NCBI GenBank assembly: GCA_947685225.1
Contig: CANTUV010000007.1
Coordinates: 18,310,501 to 18,374,500, forward strand
Direction of reading: 5' to 3'
Length of the DNA stretch: 64,000 nucleotides
Source of the DNA: Garcia nutans
Taxonomy: Eukaryota; Streptophyta; Magnoliopsida; Malpighiales; Euphorbiaceae
In this document: positions 11,427-23,801 of the stretch, piece by piece
How the letters are laid out: each line of letters starts with the position of its first letter
Position numbering within the stretch: position 1 is the stretch's first letter
The notes under the pieces: generated by a model
What the model was told of the DNA's origin: nothing
Database searches by the model: none
What the model saw: only the letters and a program-made list of their open reading frames with translations
Program-made: the position numbers and the translations under genes

Positions 11427-12985
11427 CTAATTCAAAATAGCTTCAACTTTACTCGGATCAACTCTAATACCCTCTGCTGAAACTATATGACCGAGAAAAG
11501 TTACTTGGTCAAGCCAAAACACACACTTCGACAGTTTAGCAAACAAGTGCTTCTCTCTCAACATTTGTAACACAATCCGCAAATGCTTGTCATGCTCCTC
11601 CTTATTACGTGAATACACCAAAATATCATCGATAAAAACTACCACAAACTGATCCAAATAGGGCCTAAACACCCTATTCATCAAATCCATAAAAGCTGCA
11701 GGTGCATTCGTCAAACCAAAAGGCATAACTAGAAACTCATAATGCCCATACCTTGTGCGAAAGGCTGTCATAGGAACATCTTCAGCTCTGACCCTCAACT
11801 GATGGTACCCTGATCTCAAATCAATCTTGGAAAACACTACTGCACCCTTCAACTGATCAAAGAGATCATCAATTCTAGGCAAAGGATATTTATTTTTAAT
11901 AGTCACCTTGTTCAATTGCCTATAATCGATACACAATCTCATAGTACCATCCTTCTTCTTCACAAACAGAACAGGAGCTCCCCACGGTGAAACACTAGGG
12001 CGAACAAACCCTTTATCCAACAACTCCTGCAACTGCACCTTCAATTCTTTCAATTCAGCAGGTGCCATTCTATAAGGAGTAATAGAGATAGGAGTAGTAC
12101 CAGGCAATAATTCAATACCAAACTCCACCTCTCTCTCAGGAGGCAACCCTGGCAATTCCTCTGGAAATACATCTGGAAACTCTGCAACTGTAGGTATACT
12201 ATCAAGTTGAGAACTCACCACTCTAGTATCCAAAATATGAGCAAGATAAGCATCACACCCTTTTCTAATCAACCTCCTAGCTGCAACAGCTGAAACAAAC
12301 AAGGATGCTAACTGTCCCTGCTCACTAGATACTATCACATCTCTACCATCACCGATTCTCAAGGTAACAAGTTTCTTTTGACAATCTACCACAGCTCCAT
12401 GTCTAGATAACCAGTCCATGCCTAGGATCAAGTCATATTCCTTAAAAGGCATTTCAATCAAATCTCCATGAAACTCCTCACCTTGCACCACTACTGCACT
12501 ATCACGGTGCACCTTGCTAACAATTACACTATGCCCTAAAGGATTTGTCACCAATACATCAAATCCTAGGGATTCAGCATACAATTCAGACACAGGCAAA
12601 ATAGATGCACTAATATATGAATGAGTAGATCCTGGATCAATCAAAGCAAGTACTGAAATACCAAATAAAGAAAAAGTACCAACTATGACTGTTGAAGCAT
12701 CTGGCTGCCTCTGCATCACATATATCCTCTGAGAAGATTCAACCTCCTCTGGTCTACTCTCCCTGGATGAAGAACCTCCTCTAGAACTAAACCCAGATCT
12801 ACCTCCTCTACTGACATTTCTGCCTCCTCGACCTCCCCTCACACTAGGTCGAGAAGCTGCAGAATCTACTAACATCTGCTCCTGCCTCTCAGGACAATCT
12901 CTAACAAAATGATCAGGCGACCCACATCTGAAACATACCCCTGCTACACCAGTCTTCCAACAAGTACCACCATGTGGCCTACCAC
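11427..12985 (-). pseudogene. Element A zinc knuckle, protease and reverse transcriptase core
   Basis: Reading from the F insertion at 12985, the frame gives the rest of the first Cys/His knuckle, a second knuckle CFRCGSPDHFVRDC, a Gly/Arg-rich stretch, aspartic protease (ALIDPGSTHSYIS, then DLILGMDWLS) and the RT core (RPSVSPWGAPVLFVKKKDG, LCIDYRQLNKVT, SKIDLRSGYHQLRV, VVFIDDILVYS with the catalytic FIDD). It ends at TAG 11427-11429. Gag and pol share one frame, as is usual for Tekay/Del. All motifs seen are intact. Confidence 0.92.
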
Positions 12986-13986
12986 TGTAACACCCTGATA
13001 CTCCATATAAGTACTATACATATACCTAGTATACATACAATACGTATATAAAGTATAAGAATGTTACTTTTAGTTTCAATTTAAAAAAAAACCTTTATCC
13101 AAGTTCATCAAATTATACATTAATTTAAAACACATTTACAAAAGTCGGTATTCTTATTTATCAAAACTTCATTCATCCATATGAATATATATATTAACTC
13201 AAAAATACAATATAATTTAAAATTACACATGTATGCATCACCTTCTAGTTGGTCTCGAGACACCCTTACCCTTCTCGTGGCATAACAGCTAGACTTCCCG
13301 ATCAACCGCATAAATACCTGCGCGATTAAACATCCGCGCTAAGCCCGAAAGCTTAGTAGTACAAATAAATACTAAAACACATTTTACCATAAGAATCATA
13401 CCTTATATTTTTAGCATTATGTTTTATGGTTCTCTTACCACGTTTTCCTTTCTCAATGCATTCTTCATATGTTCCCACTAATTTCACAATTATTATACAT
13501 AATTATATAAAGCCTATACAACACAGTACTTTCCCTTTCTATCTCATATGCATATAAACATACATCATTTCAACCAAAATACCATTCAACGACCTATTCA
13601 ACACCTTTATGAAAGCAATTCTCACACATTCCTTATTCATATATATATATTCTACACATCATACTATATTTTTATAAAATCATATATCAACAAAGTCCCT
13701 CAAACATATTCACCTTCAATACATCAATGCACATATTGCAAAATCATACTTCATAACATTATTTTATCCACAATTCATCAGACATGAATCATACTTCCAA
13801 TAAAGGCAGTTATAGATCTCATTACTCATTTATTTCAACATTTGAATATCACATTGACAACAAAGACAGACTCGGGCCCAAACAACACACTAATATGTTA
13901 TTCAAAGTTCAGAGTTACTGCTTTGGTTCATAATCACAATAATCAAGCCCGTAGGCATCATGTATCAATAACTCTATCCATGGATA

Positions 13987-14237
13987 GTGTAACAGACCCA
14001 GTCTCTTGGACCATCAACTCCACATGAGGAGATCCTCAACCCGGCAAGACTGTTACCTGTAACAGACCCAGTCTCTTGGACCATCAACTCGATTAACCTC
14101 GAGGAGATCCTCAACCCGGCAAGACTGTTACCAATTATATATCTCATAATCATAATTATCATAGTGTAACAGACCCAGTCTCTTGGACCTCATTTCATCT
14201 CAAATTAAAGAGATCCTCAACCCGGCAAGACTGTTAC
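13987..14237. repeat. Three tandem stem-loop units in solo LTR F
   Basis: Three copies of about 71-75 bases (13987, 14058 and 14164) each run from TGTAACAGACCCAGTCTC to GGCAAGACTGTTACC. The unit ends can pair (GTAACAG...AGTCT with AGACTGTTAC), so each copy can fold as a stem-loop. Confidence 0.85.
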
Positions 14238-14809
14238 CTTTCATTTTATAGGCATGCCTCCAAACCCAGAACTCTGAAATTGAATAACACATTAGTTACA
14301 CAGTTCATTTATTATTTCATTATCCATCTCATTCTCAATTGAATCATAATCTAGGCAAACATGCCTCATTTATCACAATTGAATCATCATAGCCAATCAC
14401 AATGGCTTCTCATTTCATTTGATTTCAATTCTCATTTCATCTTTCATCACAACATCACATCTTTCACATAACACATTACAATTTACAAAGTTCACAATAC
14501 ATAAAACATAACATTGTTCATATAGTATCTTAAACATCATTGTTATCATCATATCACATTGATCAATTCATCACTCAACAATACATAATCAATGGCATTG
14601 CACATACCTTTTTCCATGATCATTATATCTTCCACATTTCCTATATCATCATTGTTATATACAAAACAATTTACATTATACATGAATATAGAATCTTCTA
14701 TATACATTTGGTTGGATCATTATTGTTTTAAGTGTGTTTAGGTATAAAAGACCTTTGAAGATCCAACAATGTATGAAGAACAAATAACAAACACCCAAGC
14801 TAACACCCT

Positions 14810-15090
14810 CAAGGGACACGGCCAAGCTTGTGGCCGTGTCTCTCAATCCAAACATCCAGTAGCAAACACGGTCAAAGGACACGGCCAAGCCAGTGGCCGT
14901 GTCTCTCAATCCAATTCAAGCAGTAGCAAACACGGGCAGTGGACACGGCCAAGCCAGTGGCCGTGTCTCTCAACACAACAATCCAGTAGCAGACACGGGC
15001 AAGGGACACGGCCGTGTCTCTCCAAAAATCATCCAACACGGCCAAGTTTGCCCTAACTTGGCCGTGTCTCTCATGACTTGGCCGTGTTCT
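14810..15090. repeat. GGCCGTGTC palindrome cluster in solo LTR F
   Basis: At least four units of about 65 bases have paired GACACGGCCAAGC and GTGGCCGTGTC motifs, plus single copies to about 15085. The core matches the cluster at 2221-2475 in element E, although the two LTR families differ elsewhere. Confidence 0.85.
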
Positions 15091-15452
15091 TCAATGAATT
15101 AAAGGCCAAACACTTCCAAATTCATCTAACCCAAACCCAACCTCAACATTTCATCATTTACCTCACAATTTTCTCAACTTATCATCACTTAAATATCAAT
15201 TCAACATCTTTACATACTTCACTCTTTCATTATCTTCACTTTACACACTAATTATACCAAACATAACCTCAATCCACAAGAATTCAAAACAAGAAGATAA
15301 GAATTTAGATATATATACATATAATCAATAAAATCAACTCAAAAGGGAGTACTTACTTGAATAGCTTGCTACATCTTCAATATCCACTTGCAAACATCTT
15401 GATATCCTTAATCTTTGGTGTAACTAGAAGCAAAATCATCTTTCTCTTTCTA

Positions 15453-15547
15453 GCTTCTCTCTCTCTCTCTCTCTCTCGTTTACAAAGGAAAAGAAGAAGC
15501 AGAGGAAGAAAGAACGTTCTCGTTCTTTCTTTCGTTTCTCTCATATA

Positions 15548-15593
<46 letters not shown>
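15453..15593. repeat. Microsatellites (CT)n and (AAT)n in solo LTR F
   Basis: A (CT)n run lies at about 15454-15477 and a (TA)n/(AAT)n run at about 15545-15592. Predicted reading frames across them are low-complexity artefacts. Confidence 0.9.
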
Positions 15594-15597
<4 letters not shown>

Positions 15598-15885
15598 ATA
15601 TTTTTCAAATAACCTCCACCACACATAATTTTCCAACTTTTGACTTTCTTCTTCTCTTTTCTTTTTGTCCTTATTATCATTATTATTATTATTAACTAAT
15701 TATACAAATATATATACACAACTCACTTTCCTACACCATTTTCTATCCCATGTATATGTGATGTATATGTATATGTCTTATATATATATATATTATCTTT
15801 ATATTTCCCATACATACATATACATTAAATCCAAATGCAACAACATTAACTCCAAAACTCTTAGGGTCTATTCCGAGATATTACA

Positions 15886-16464
15886 ACCACAATGAATACA
15901 TATGGGTGGAGTGGATCTCTGAATCACTGGGGTCGGAGCACTCGCCACTGAAACTGTAGGTCTTGATCTCTGCCTCTGAAACTGTACTGACTTACCAGCT
16001 GGCCTCTGATTCCTACTAATCCGAGGAACAAAACTTCCTTTAGCTCTCTTCACAGATGAAGACCCTGCTTCAAACTGGGGTCTCCTAACCCGAATCTCTT
16101 CCTCAGAAGCAACTGCTGCAATGCCCTGAGCTCTCTCCACACTCCTAGCTGCTGCAACAAGCTGGGAAAAATCATGATATCTAGATCCAGCCACAAGACA
16201 CATAATAGAGGGCCTCAATCCCTCCTCAAATCTCCTGCACCTATCAATCTCATCAGATATAATACCCCCAGCATAATGGCTCAACTGGATAAACTCAACC
16301 TCATATTCTGTTACGGTCCGGTGGTCTTGCTTCAAACTCAAAAACTCCATCTTCTTCACATCTTTGTACTCCCTCGGAGTATACTTCATTTCAAACTCTC
16401 TTAGAAAATCAGTATAGGACAATGTTGGTGGATCATCCATAGCATGGGTACTGTCTTCCACCAA
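15886..16464 (-). pseudogene. Element A gag, C-terminal part (frameshifted)
   Basis: About 190 codons of retrotransposon gag, from HAMDDPPTLSYTDFLREFEM through FIQLSHYAGGIISDEIDR to a basic Arg/Ser-rich tail and the first half of a Cys/His knuckle (CIHCG). The knuckle resumes beyond solo LTR F at 12985. Gag binds RNA and assembles virus-like particles in the cytoplasm. It is out of frame with the N-terminal part: relative to element C one base is missing near 16440 (KTVP is followed by a shifted frame). Confidence 0.9.
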
Positions 16465-16856
16465 TCGTATGCATCCTTCTGCAACAATGATCTTACATAA
16501 TCAAATTTTTCTTCTGGAGTGGCTTGCAACTGAATGAATATTCTCTGTACTTTATCTAGCCACTGCTCAGCTATAGCTAGATCAATAGTACCCAAAAAAT
16601 CTTCTGCTCCATACTTCCTTAATTTATCGTAATGTCTCACTGATACCAATGGTTGTGGGGGTGGTTGCACTGGTGCTTGCCTCAATATCTCTACCACATG
16701 CCTAAGCCAAACTGGCGGAACCTCCTCACTAGCTGGTCTCCCCGACACAGAAGCAGGTACCTCTCCAGCACTATCCACTCTAACTCCATCCCTAACCTCA
16801 TCCGGAGCTACACTCTCAGCACTACTCTCTACTGACCGACGTAAGTGAGAATCCAT
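16401..16856 (-). pseudogene. Element A gag, N-terminal part
   Basis: An ATG at 16856 starts MDSHLRRSVESSAESV, followed by a Pro-rich region (QAPVQPPPQPL) and the start of the gag core (YDKLRKYGAEDFLG, AEQWLDKVQRIF, DYVRSLLQKDAYDWWKTVP). The frame then shifts and ends about 15 codons later. The equivalent gag of element C begins at 27934 with MASRPHQAAEGSAESV, supporting this start. The primer site lies about 150 bases upstream at 17007. Confidence 0.9.
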
Positions 16857-17006
16857 CACAACCTATATCTGCAAACACAGCAGAATACATCTCATTAAAG
16901 ATCAGAGACTGCCAATACCAAACATGTATGTTATTCAAAAACTAACTTTTAAAGTCAAAATATTCTTTTTCTTACATTTTACCTAGGTTGAGAATCTCAA
17001 ACCTAG

Positions 17007-17018
17007 GCTCTGATACCA
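17007..17018 (-). promoter_or_regulatory. Primer binding site of element A (initiator Met tRNA)
   Basis: The minus strand reads TGGTATCAGAGC, the complement of the 3' end of plant initiator Met tRNA, starting about 7 bases after the 5' LTR. Confidence 0.93.
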
Positions 17019-17025
17019 AAACAAT

Positions 17026-19613
17026 TGTAACACCCCTACATCCTGTACACGCACACTACACAACACCACAATGTAATATACGTACACTGAATATAGGGAC
17101 GCTACAGTTTTCTTTAACATTTAAATCATTTTAAATGATAAGATATTCTTCCTCATTATATTTTATAGCAAATAGAGTAATTAACTTGTAATATAAAACA
17201 AAATAGATATATATATATATATACGTTTACTTAATACGCAACGGAATTTATAAAATATTTGCATATATGAATACATTCAAATCCATATTTACAATTATAC
17301 ATATATTTACATTAGAATCCATACTTTACAAAATATAAAGAAGTTATACATGATTGGCAGCTTTTCTCTGATCTTTAAGTCCCAAAATAAATCCTTCAAT
17401 GTCTACTCTCACTGGGTCTCGAGGAACTCTCGGGTTCAACCCTGTCACCTGCGCGATCAACCACTATCGCGCTAAGCCAACGGCTTAGTAGTACAAAGTA
17501 TACTAACATTATACTTTAATGCAATGCAATGCAATGTCACACATTTAACAATAGAGACAACCTCATAGGTGGAAAGATAATATCACACCTTCATATATTT
17601 CATAAATCATACACATATAAACATATCACATTTCAAAGTCATTCCATAGATCTTATTATTCAATTATTTTACCATTTATGAATCACATTTAAACAAAGAC
17701 AAGCATGGGCCCAAAAGACTCTAATATGCCATTCAATTTTCAGAGTTAATGTTTTGGTTCAATTATCACATTCATCATTATCATAATCCCAACTAGGCTT
17801 CAAGGATTAGGTTCAACAAACCTTCAAGGGGAACAAAGCATGCTAAGTATCAACCCCACTTGGCTTCAAGAACCAACCCAACCTAGCTTCAAGTGTTTTA
17901 ACATCTCAATTAGGCTTCAAGGACTAGACCCAACCAAGCTTCAAGGGGAGTAAAACATGTTAAACTTCAACCCAACTTGGCTTCAAGGATCAATTCCAAC
18001 CTAACTTCAAGAGATTGTTACTAATAGACATGCCACCAATCAACAAAACTCTGAAAATGGAATAACACATTAGACACACAATTCATTCATTATTTCATTA
18101 TCAATTAGGCAAACATGCCTCATTAAAGTCATTATAGCCAATCACAATGGCTTTATATTCCATCACATCTCAATCCACATTATAACAATTCATCTTTCAA
18201 ATACACAATCACTTACATCATCATATCCTTCACATTATACACATAGCATCATCGATATAAACATAACAAAGTACATTATTCATATAAGTCAACAATGTAA
18301 TAATGCAATATTTGTACTTACCTCAATAACAATTCACACAACTCTAAACACTTCCTTTTCCAAGATTCTTTTACTTCTTAGATCAATGACAAATCACTTT
18401 CTTCAAGACCTAATCCAAAAATAATAACATACACTTGCTTAGGGATACACATGAGATAAGCAAGGTAAGAGTTAACTAGGGCAAACTCTAAACATGACAC
18501 GCTCAACCACACGGGCGTGTCCCTGACTATGCCTAACTCCACAACACAGAAGCTTTTACATGCTCAGAACCACGGGCGTGTCACTGGGCATGTAATACAT
18601 TCTGCCTCTCAGAAAAATATCAACACGTCCAACAACGTGAGCGTGCTCATGGCCGTGTAAACTCTCCAATCTCACAGTAGCTATGACACGCTCAATAACA
18701 CGGACATGTTAATGGTCGTGTAAAACCTACTGCCTCCAACACAATTGACACTCCTAAAACTCTGAACGTGCTCATGGGCGTGTCAGGCCAAAAACTCAGA
18801 TTCCGGCCAAAACAACAAAACACCCAACAAAACACTTCTTTTGACCAACATCCACTTCAAACAAACTTAACAAAATATACCCAAAAACCATCTTAAACTT
18901 ACAAAAACACCAAAACAACTCCACATCTATAACAAACACAAATCACAAATATCATCACAAAACCTTAAACACAAATACAACACCATCTCTTCAAACCAAC
19001 TTACTCTTTTCTTCAATCCATCCTTATAATCCATAATCAATACAATCAAACACTCTTAAACATATCACAATCAAACAACACACCCTTAAATAATCTATCA
19101 AACTCAAACACAACTTCAAATAAGCAAAGAAATCAAAAGAGGACTTACCAAAGTAATGAAACTTCTTGAATCATCAACTTGATCACTTATATCTTCCTTC
19201 AATTTGAGCTTAGAACCTTAAAATCCTCTCTTGCTCTCTTGCTTTCTCTTGTCTTTGGATGAGCCGGCCAACACCATGGAAAAGAAGAAAAGAACATAAA
19301 GAAACAAAGTCAAACTTCTCTTTAAATCTCCACCTAGTATTTCAACATGAGCAATTACCTAAACACCCTTTTACAAATTGTTTTGATTTCCTTTAAAGCA
19401 CTTGCCCTCTTTTAGTAAATTCACAATCAACAAATAAAATATCTTCTTCCCTTGACCACCCATTTGACTTGCATATATGTTATATATATTACCATATATA
19501 CAACATATACATTCCCTCTAAACAATCTTTTCCTTTCCAAAACACATATACATTTGATTCAAATCAAACAACAATTATATCAAAACTGCTAGGGTACACT
19601 TTAGGATATTACA
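17026..19613 (-). repeat. 5' LTR of element A
   Basis: 2588 bases, nearly identical to 6681-9259. Followed by the right copy of the ACTGG duplication at 19614-19618. Confidence 0.93.
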
Positions 19614-19618
19614 ACTGG

Positions 19619-20340
19619 ACTGATGACTATTGTTATATGCAAACTCAATCAGTGGTAAGAATCTACCTAGCTCCTAGTGAAATCAATGATATAACTCCTC
19701 AACATATCCTCTAAAATCTATATCACTCTCTCTGACTGCCCATCTGTCTGAGGATGAAAAGAAGTACTAAAATGCAACCAAGAACCCAAAGCATCATGCA
19801 AACTCTTCCAAAATCTCAAAGTAAACTGGGATCTCGATTCGACACCAAAGAAACTGGGACTCCATGCAACCTCACTGTCTCACTGATATACAACTCCGCC
19901 AACCTCTCAAGAGAATAATCCATTCGAACTGGAAGAAAATGAGTTGTCTTCATCATCGAATCAACTATCACCCAGATTGCATCATGCTTCTTCTGGGTCA
20001 AAGGCAGTCCAGCCACAAAATTCATTATCACTCACTCCCATTTCCACTCAGGCACTGATAAAAGTTGGACCAACCTTGAAGGAACCTTGTGCTAAGCCTT
20101 CTTGTTCTGGCAAGTGAGACATCTGGATATAAACTCTACTATGTCCATCTTCATACCTGACCACCAATAATGTCCCTTCAAGTCCTAATACATCTTGCTA
20201 CTCCTAGGATGCATAGCATAAAGTGACTGATGTGCTTCCTCTAATATCATCCTTTTCAATTTTGCATCATCAGGAATACACAAACTATCTCTGTACCATA
20301 TACTGCCATCATCCCTCATAAAAAAGTCCCGACTCTCCCC
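19619..20340 (-). pseudogene. Element B integrase, decayed
   Basis: Alignment by eye to A and C shows the zinc-binding region, core and part of the C-terminal side of integrase broken by several stops and shifts. The clearest open piece, 19816-20031, reads FVAGLPLTQKKHDAIWVIVD and then LERLAELYISETVRLHGVPV. Two catalytic Asp positions have changed to Asn: TMDFV in A is MNFV here, and VSDRDP is VSNRDP. The sequence resumes at 6619-6680 beyond element A (the GRRCRTP-like region). The protein would be inactive. Confidence 0.85.
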
Positions 20341-20535
20341 CTTCTAGAAAACCAACACAATTTTCTAAAGTCTCTCATATACCAACTGAGCCTCCCTAAT
20401 ATAATCCAACAAGACTGGCCTCAACAGCAACTGAGCCATCAAAGCACCATCATCACAAGACTCAATTCTAGCATGCAAAACTCTCAACTCAATAAGTAAC
20501 GAGAGCGAATAAGCAGTCAAACCTACCAAAGACTT

Positions 20536-21246
20536 CTAACTCAAGGCATCAGCAACAACATTTGCCTTACCAGGATGACAATTAATCAAATAGTCATAGT
20601 CTTTAATCAACTCTAACCATCGTCTTTGCCGAAGATTCAACTCTCTCTGAACACCCAGGTGTTTCAAACTCTTATAATACGTATAAATGAAACACTTTTC
20701 CCCATGCAAGTAATGCCGCCAAATCTTCAAGGCAAAAACTATGACTGTAATCTCCAAATCATGAGTCGGGCAATTCAGCTCATGTGACTTCAACTGTCGA
20801 GAGGCATAAGCAATGACTCTACCCTCTTGCATCAAAACACAACCTAAACTACTATGTGAAGCATCACTGTATATCACATATAGTTTACCTTCCACAGGAA
20901 GGGTAAGGATAGGAGCCTAAGTCAACATCTCCCTCAGCTGCTCAAAACTCGCCTGACACCAATCTGTCCACACAAATATAACTTCTTTCCGAAGTAATAT
21001 GGTAAGTGGTGTAGCTATCATAGAAAAACCCTTCACAAATCGATGATAATAGCCTGCCAATCCTAGAAAACTTCTAACCTCTGTCACAGTCTTTAGTGGA
21101 CTCCAATTCAAGATAGCCTCAAGCTTACTTGGATCAACTCTAATACCCTCTGCTGAAACCACATGACCATGAAAAGCTACCTGATCAAGCCAGAACACAC
21201 ACTTAGACAGCTTAGCATATAACTGTTTCTCTTTTAGAGTCTGCAA
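20536..21246 (-). pseudogene. Element B RT connection and RNase H, decayed
   Basis: Two open pieces, 20917-21246 (KLSKCVFWLDQVAFHGH, then TEVRSFLGLAGYYHRFV) and 20536-20895 (YVIYSDASHSSLGCVLMQ, HDLEITVIVFALKIWRHY, CHPGKANVVADALS), are separated by a stop at about 20917 and further stops. The Trp codon lost in A is retained here (LNWSPLK). Confidence 0.88.
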
Positions 21247-22420
21247 TAAATTTGCAAATGCTTATCATGATCCTCCTCATTATGTGAATACACCAAAATG
21301 TCATCAATGAAGACCACCACAAACTGATCTAAATATGGTCTGAACACCCTGTTCATCAAATCCATAAAAGCTGCTAGTGCATTCATCAATGCAAAGGGCA
21401 TCACCAGAATCTCATAATGCCCATACCTCTGTCTTAGGTACATGCACATCTCTGACTCTCAACTGATAGTACCTTGATCTCAGATTAATCTTAAGGAATA
21501 CTACTGCTCCCTTCAACTGATCAAAGAGATCATCTATCCGAGGTAAAGGATACTTGTTCTTGATGGTCACCTTATTCAATTGCCTATAATCAATACATAG
21601 TCTCAAGGTGCCATCCTTCTTCACAAATAAAATAGGTGCTCCCCATGGAGAACACTAGGGTGAACGAACCCTTTATCTAATAACTTCTGCAACTACACCT
21701 TCAACTCTCTCAACTCAGCAGGTGTCATACGATAAGGAGTAATAGAGATAGGAGTGGTACCAGGAAACAAATTGATACCAAACTCCACTTTTCTCTCAGG
21801 AGGTACCCTTGGCAACTCATCAGAGAAAACATCTGAAAACTCGGCATATGTGGGTATACTGTCAAGCTGGGATCCTACTACTCTGGTATCTACAACATGA
21901 GCAAGATAAACCTCACATCTCTTTCGAATCATCCTCTTATCTGAAACAGCTGAAACAAACATGGATGAAAGATACCTCTGCTCACTAGATACCATCACAT
22001 CCCTACCATCACGTGTTCTCAAAGTAACACATTTCTTCTGATAGTCTGCCACAGCCCCATGCCTGGATAACTAATCCATGCATAAAATCATATCATACTC
22101 CCTGAAAGGTATCTCAATCAGGTCACAGAGAAATTCCTCATCTTAAACAACAACTGGGCTATCTCGGTGCACCCTGCTCACCACAACACTATGCCTTAAA
22201 GGATTTGTGACCAAAACATCAAATCCTAAGGACTCAGAATGCAAATCACTCATAGGCAAGATGGATGCACTGATGTAGGAATGATTCAACCCAGGGTCTA
22301 ATAATGCAAGAACTAAAGTACCAAATAAAGTAAAAGTACTAGCAATAATAGCTGAAGCATCTGGCTACCTCTGCACTACATAAACCCATTGTGATGGCCC
22401 TGCCTCATCTGGTCTACTAC
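21234..22420 (-). pseudogene. Element B protease and RT core, decayed
   Basis: Fragments in several frames include protease remnants around 22050-22330 (with the DPGL-like active-site region), 21693-22052 (linker to TTPISITPYRMTPAELRELK), 21412-21624 (DGTLRLCIDYRQLNKVT, PRIDDLFDQLKGAVV) and 21234-21449 (FVVVFIDDILVYSHN). Stops and small deletions separate them, for example at 21655-21665 and 21448. The element cannot make functional RT. Confidence 0.87.
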
Positions 22421-22421
22421 C

Positions 22422-23632
22422 TCAGGCTGTAGAATCTCCTCTCTGACTAGTCCTAGATCGACCACCTCTACCAAAACCTCTGCCACCAAGACCCCATCTG
22501 ACACTGGGTTGAGAAGCTGCAGTATCTGTCTGTCTATCCTCTAGTGGCTCTAGACAATCTTTGATAAAATGGTCTGATGACTCACATCTAAAGCACACTC
22601 TCGAAGCACCTTTCCACCAACAGACATCTTCGTGTGCTTTACCACAATGAACACAAGTAGGTGGAGCAGGCCTCTGAGCTACTGTGGTCGAAGCACTAGC
22701 CACTGAAATTACAGGACTCTGTCTCTATCTCTGCTGTTGTACCAACCTACCAAATTGCCCCTGGCTCCTACTGAACCTCTGAAAATATCCTCCTCGGCCT
22801 CTCTTCACTGATAAAGATCTTGCCTCACTCTGGGTTCTCCTAGCTCTAGTCTCCTCAACCCTGGCACCTGCTATAAGACTCTATGCTCTCTCTACACTCC
22901 TAGCAGCTGCAACCAACTGAGAAAAATCTTGATACTGAGAGCCTGCTATGATACACATGATAAAGGGTCTCAATCCCTCCTCAAATCTCCTACGCCTGTA
23001 AATCTTGTTAGAAATGATCCCACCGGCATAATGACTCAACCGGATAAACTCAATCTCATACACTATCACTGTCCTAGTATCCTATGTCAGACTCAGGAAC
23101 TCCATCTTCTTTGCATCCTTATACTCCCTCGAATTATACTTCTACTCAAATTCCCACAGAAAATCATCATAGGTCAGAATTGGTGGATCATCTAGAGCAT
23201 GTGGAACCATCTTTCACCAATCATATGCATCCCTCTGCAGAAGAGATCTGGCATAATCAAACTTCTCTTTCGGACTAGCCTGCAACTGAATGAACAATCT
23301 CTGAACCCCGTCTAGCCACTGCTATACTGCAGCAGGGTCTGTAGTACTAACAAAGTCCTCAGCTCTGAACTTTCTCAGCTTATCATACTTCCTCACTGGT
23401 AACTGCGGCTGCGGCTATGGCTGTGGCGGCGGTGGCGGCTGCTGAATTGGAGCCTGCCTCAACAACTCTACCATATGCCGTACCCAGGTAGGCGAAATCT
23501 CATCAGCTGCTGGTCTCACAGGCATAGAAACAGATGCCTCACCAGCGACACAACTCTAGCTCCATTTTTACCCTTATCAGGAGCCACACTCTCTGTACTA
23601 CCCTCTGCAGACTGATGCGTCCGAGATGTCAT
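22422..23632 (-). pseudogene. Element B gag, decayed
   Basis: A likely start is the ATG at 23632 (MTSRTHQSAEGS-like, as in A and C). Recognisable pieces are a Gly/Pro/Gln-rich tract (about 23400-23450), 22881-23069 (EFIRLSHYAGGIISNKIYR) and 22422-22703 with both zinc knuckles (CVHCGKAHEDVC and CFRCESSDHFIKDC) and a Gly/Arg-rich tail. Stops at several positions match TAG codons also seen in element C, such as FE-stop-KY and ERA-stop-SL, which hints at a shared defective ancestor or parallel change. Confidence 0.87.
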
Positions 23633-23782
23633 AACTACCTATATCTGCAAATACAGCAGAAATTACTATATCATAGATCAGAAACTGCCAGTTCCAATGC
23701 ATGTATTACAATTAAAAACTATTTTCAAATCCCCCATTTTCTCTCTCTATTAACCCACCTAGGTTGAGCACCTCAAACCTAG

Positions 23783-23794
23783 GCTCTGATACCA
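23783..23794 (-). promoter_or_regulatory. Primer binding site of element B (initiator Met tRNA)
   Basis: The minus strand reads TGGTATCAGAGC, just inside the 5' LTR that starts at 23802. Confidence 0.9.
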
Positions 23795-23801
23795 AAATAA
23801 A

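Larger units (their letters stand above)
12986..15885 (-). mobile_element. Solo LTR F (gypsy, Tekay-type)
   Basis: 2900 bases starting TGTAACACCC and ending ATATTACA, flanked by a perfect ACCAC duplication (12981-12985 and 15886-15890). There is no internal region, so it is a solo LTR formed by LTR-LTR recombination. It splits the first Cys/His knuckle of element A gag. By comparison with A and C the minus strand reads in LTR sense. It contains tandem stem-loops (13987-14237), palindromes (14810-15090) and microsatellites. Confidence 0.93.
6681..19613 (-). mobile_element. Element A: Tekay/Del-type Ty3/gypsy chromovirus, complete ends
   Basis: Two nearly identical LTRs (6681-9259 and 17026-19613) begin TGTAAC and end TTACA and are flanked by a perfect 5-bp duplication ACTGG (6676-6680 and 19614-19618). 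Inside, on the minus strand, are an initiator-Met-tRNA primer site, gag, protease, RT, RNase H, integrase with a chromodomain-like tail, and a polypurine tract. LTR differences are few by eye (roughly 1-2%), so the insertion is fairly recent, yet the coding region has one frameshift, three nonsense changes and solo LTR F. Internal span without F is about 4.9 kb, normal for the family. Confidence 0.93.

Noticed and set aside
15357..15695. 112-codon frame with poly-Ile
   Set aside because: It crosses (CT)n and (AAT)n microsatellites in solo LTR F.
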